Positions 63,171 through 64,000 of a stretch of DNA of 64,000 nucleotides are shown here, piece after piece. Origin of the DNA: JBBKWU01 sp037969035 (GTDB lineage Bacteria > Pseudomonadota > Alphaproteobacteria > Micavibrionales > Micavibrionaceae). A model generated the notes under the pieces. The model saw only the letters and a program-made list of their open reading frames with translations. It was not told the DNA's origin and did no database searches. The translations under genes were made by a program, and so were the position numbers. The stretch is from contig JBBKWU010000022.1 of NCBI GenBank assembly GCA_037969035.1, positions 1-64,000 of the forward strand. The letters run 5' to 3'. Positions within the stretch are counted from its first letter, which is position 1; each line of letters begins with the position of its first letter.

Positions 63171-64000
63171 TTATTCTTCTAGTCCCTTAAGAATTTTTGT
63201 GATGCGTTGTTTCGGTGTAAACTCGGCCACATAGACGGCATAAGAATTTTCACCAAATTCTGTGCGCATATCCTCTGATTCCAAAAGCGTATTAATGGCT
63301 TTACACCAAGCGCTGACATCACCGTGAGGAACAAGGAGGGCTGTTTTTCCATCTTCTAATATTTCTTTATGAGCGTGTAAATCCGATGCAACGATCGCAC
63401 GGCTGTACCCCATATATTGAGGCAGTTTTAGAGGTGACATGTTTTGTCCAAGGGGAGCACGTTTTATAGGTCTATGCTGTAGAGGCGCCAGCACAACATC
63501 AAAATTTTTCAGAAATAGGGGCATTTCGTCAGGGTTGCGATAGCCATAGAAAAAAATATTACCGTTTTTGTTCCAATTTTCAGCATAATTGATCCAATGC
63601 TCCGTCGCTTCTTTTGTACCCCCGACAATGTGAACCGCAGTGTTTGGCATTTCTGCCGCAGCTTGGCAAAGAATATCAGTCCCACGCAAGCCATATGTAT
63701 CAAGATATCCTGTGTAGCCAATATTGAATTTGAAATTACCTTTTATGTGATTTTCTTTAAACGTAATGATTGCTTGTTTTGTGATCTCTATAGGGGGTTC
63801 CGCGCTAAGGCGGGCAATGACGATATCAACATTGGGAAACTCTTTTCGAAGCATATCTGCAAGTAAATCGGTGGTAACGATTATGCGCACAATATTTTTA
63901 TGCTTCATAATCCAACGAAAACCTTTGTTGCGCCACCATTTTTGTCCTAACGCGCCGAGTGAGTGGGTTTCAAATATGATGGGCATGTCTTTTGGTACAA
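63171..64000 (-). CDS. glycosyltransferase (GT4-like), partial, N-terminus beyond the window
   Basis: The frame is open to the right edge: residues before the first visible Met (63986) read VPKD in frame, and the segment IIFETHSLGAL is typical of the middle of a GT4 N-domain, so the true start is outside the window. The readable 270 residues include the GT-B C-domain: IGYTGYLDTYGLRGTDILCQ, FFYGYRNPDEMPLFLKNFDV and SPLKLPQYMGYSRAIVASDL, with a Lys-Leu-Pro-Gln-Tyr in place of the usual Glu-Gly-Phe. The second acidic residue of the catalytic pair is not obvious. It overlaps in function with the neighbouring enzyme in a glycan-synthesis cluster. Confidence 0.82.
   Translation of the reverse strand, partial: VPKDMPIIFETHSLGALGQKWWRNKGFRWIMKHKNIVRIIVTTDLLADMLRKEFPNVDIVIARLSAEPPIEITKQAIITFKENHIKGNFKFNIGYTGYLDTYGLRGTDILCQAAAEMPNTAVHIVGGTKEATEHWINYAENWNKNGNIFFYGYRNPDEMPLFLKNFDVVLAPLQHRPIKRAPLGQNMSPLKLPQYMGYSRAIVASDLHAHKEILEDGKTALLVPHGDVSAWCKAINTLLESEDMRTEFGENSYAVYVAEFTPKQRITKILKGLEE

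Noticed and set aside
1..64000. CRISPR arrays, insertion sequences, prophage or integron elements.
   Set aside because: No repeat-spacer pattern, transposase, integrase or terminal inverted repeat pair was seen; the only tandem repeats are inside protein genes.

Overview
The window looks like chromosomal DNA from an alphaproteobacterium of moderate GC content. The clues are the gene order tsaE - nucleotidyltransferase - addB - addA - trxA, the thrS-infC pair, a CheY-like regulator with an FGPDRRRR-type tail, and sequence signals matching alphaproteobacterial cell-cycle regulators (a GANTC cluster and a TTAA-N7-TTAA box). I cannot name the species; the Micavibrionales or a similar little-cultured lineage is a guess. 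I recognised no tRNA, rRNA, CRISPR array, insertion sequence or prophage.

Layout. 1-8.9 kb: a partial secreted protein, then a tight + strand run of tRNA t6A synthesis (tsaE), a MurU-like nucleotidyltransferase, the AddBA recombination nuclease and thioredoxin, followed by a small exported protein. 9.0-11.5 kb: thrS-infC on the - strand, with infC read from an ATC start. 11.6-25.4 kb: a complete type I secretion locus on the - strand: a 2621-residue RTX/VWA adhesin-like substrate, TolC, the ABC transporter, a GNAT acyltransferase and the HlyD adaptor. A TTAA-N7-TTAA box lies upstream of the adhesin. 25.6-29.5 kb: a GabD-like dehydrogenase, then about 1.25 kb without a protein gene. That stretch holds a dense GANTC cluster followed by what looks like a large (about 650-680 nt) structured non-coding RNA ending in a terminator, then a response regulator and a degenerate HPt-like protein. 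This is the most unusual part of the window.

29.7-37 kb: the phosphorylated serine pathway (serA, serC, serB), an exported metallopeptidase-like protein, a single-domain Clp-type AAA ATPase, a HAD phosphatase and an RsmC-like methyltransferase. 37-39.3 kb: a second RTX protein that shares a DUF4114-like module with the giant adhesin and probably uses the same secretion machine. 39.7-51 kb: a MATE exporter, an AsmA-like protein, a TVP38 plus flavin-disulfide oxidoreductase pair, a glutathione S-transferase, and a tripartite RND efflux operon. 51-57.1 kb: a class III cyclase-like protein, a DEAD-box helicase with a tandem-repeat basic tail and long leader, and an ECF sigma factor translationally coupled to a membrane VWA protein. 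57.3-64 kb: a PLP amino-acid decarboxylase followed by a sodium:solute symporter, slyX, a PRC-barrel protein, a small unknown protein and two glycosyltransferases, the last cut by the window end.

Together this is a core chromosomal segment carrying surface and envelope functions (type I secretion, efflux, glycosyltransfer). All functions are read from sequence motifs by eye; no search or folding was run.
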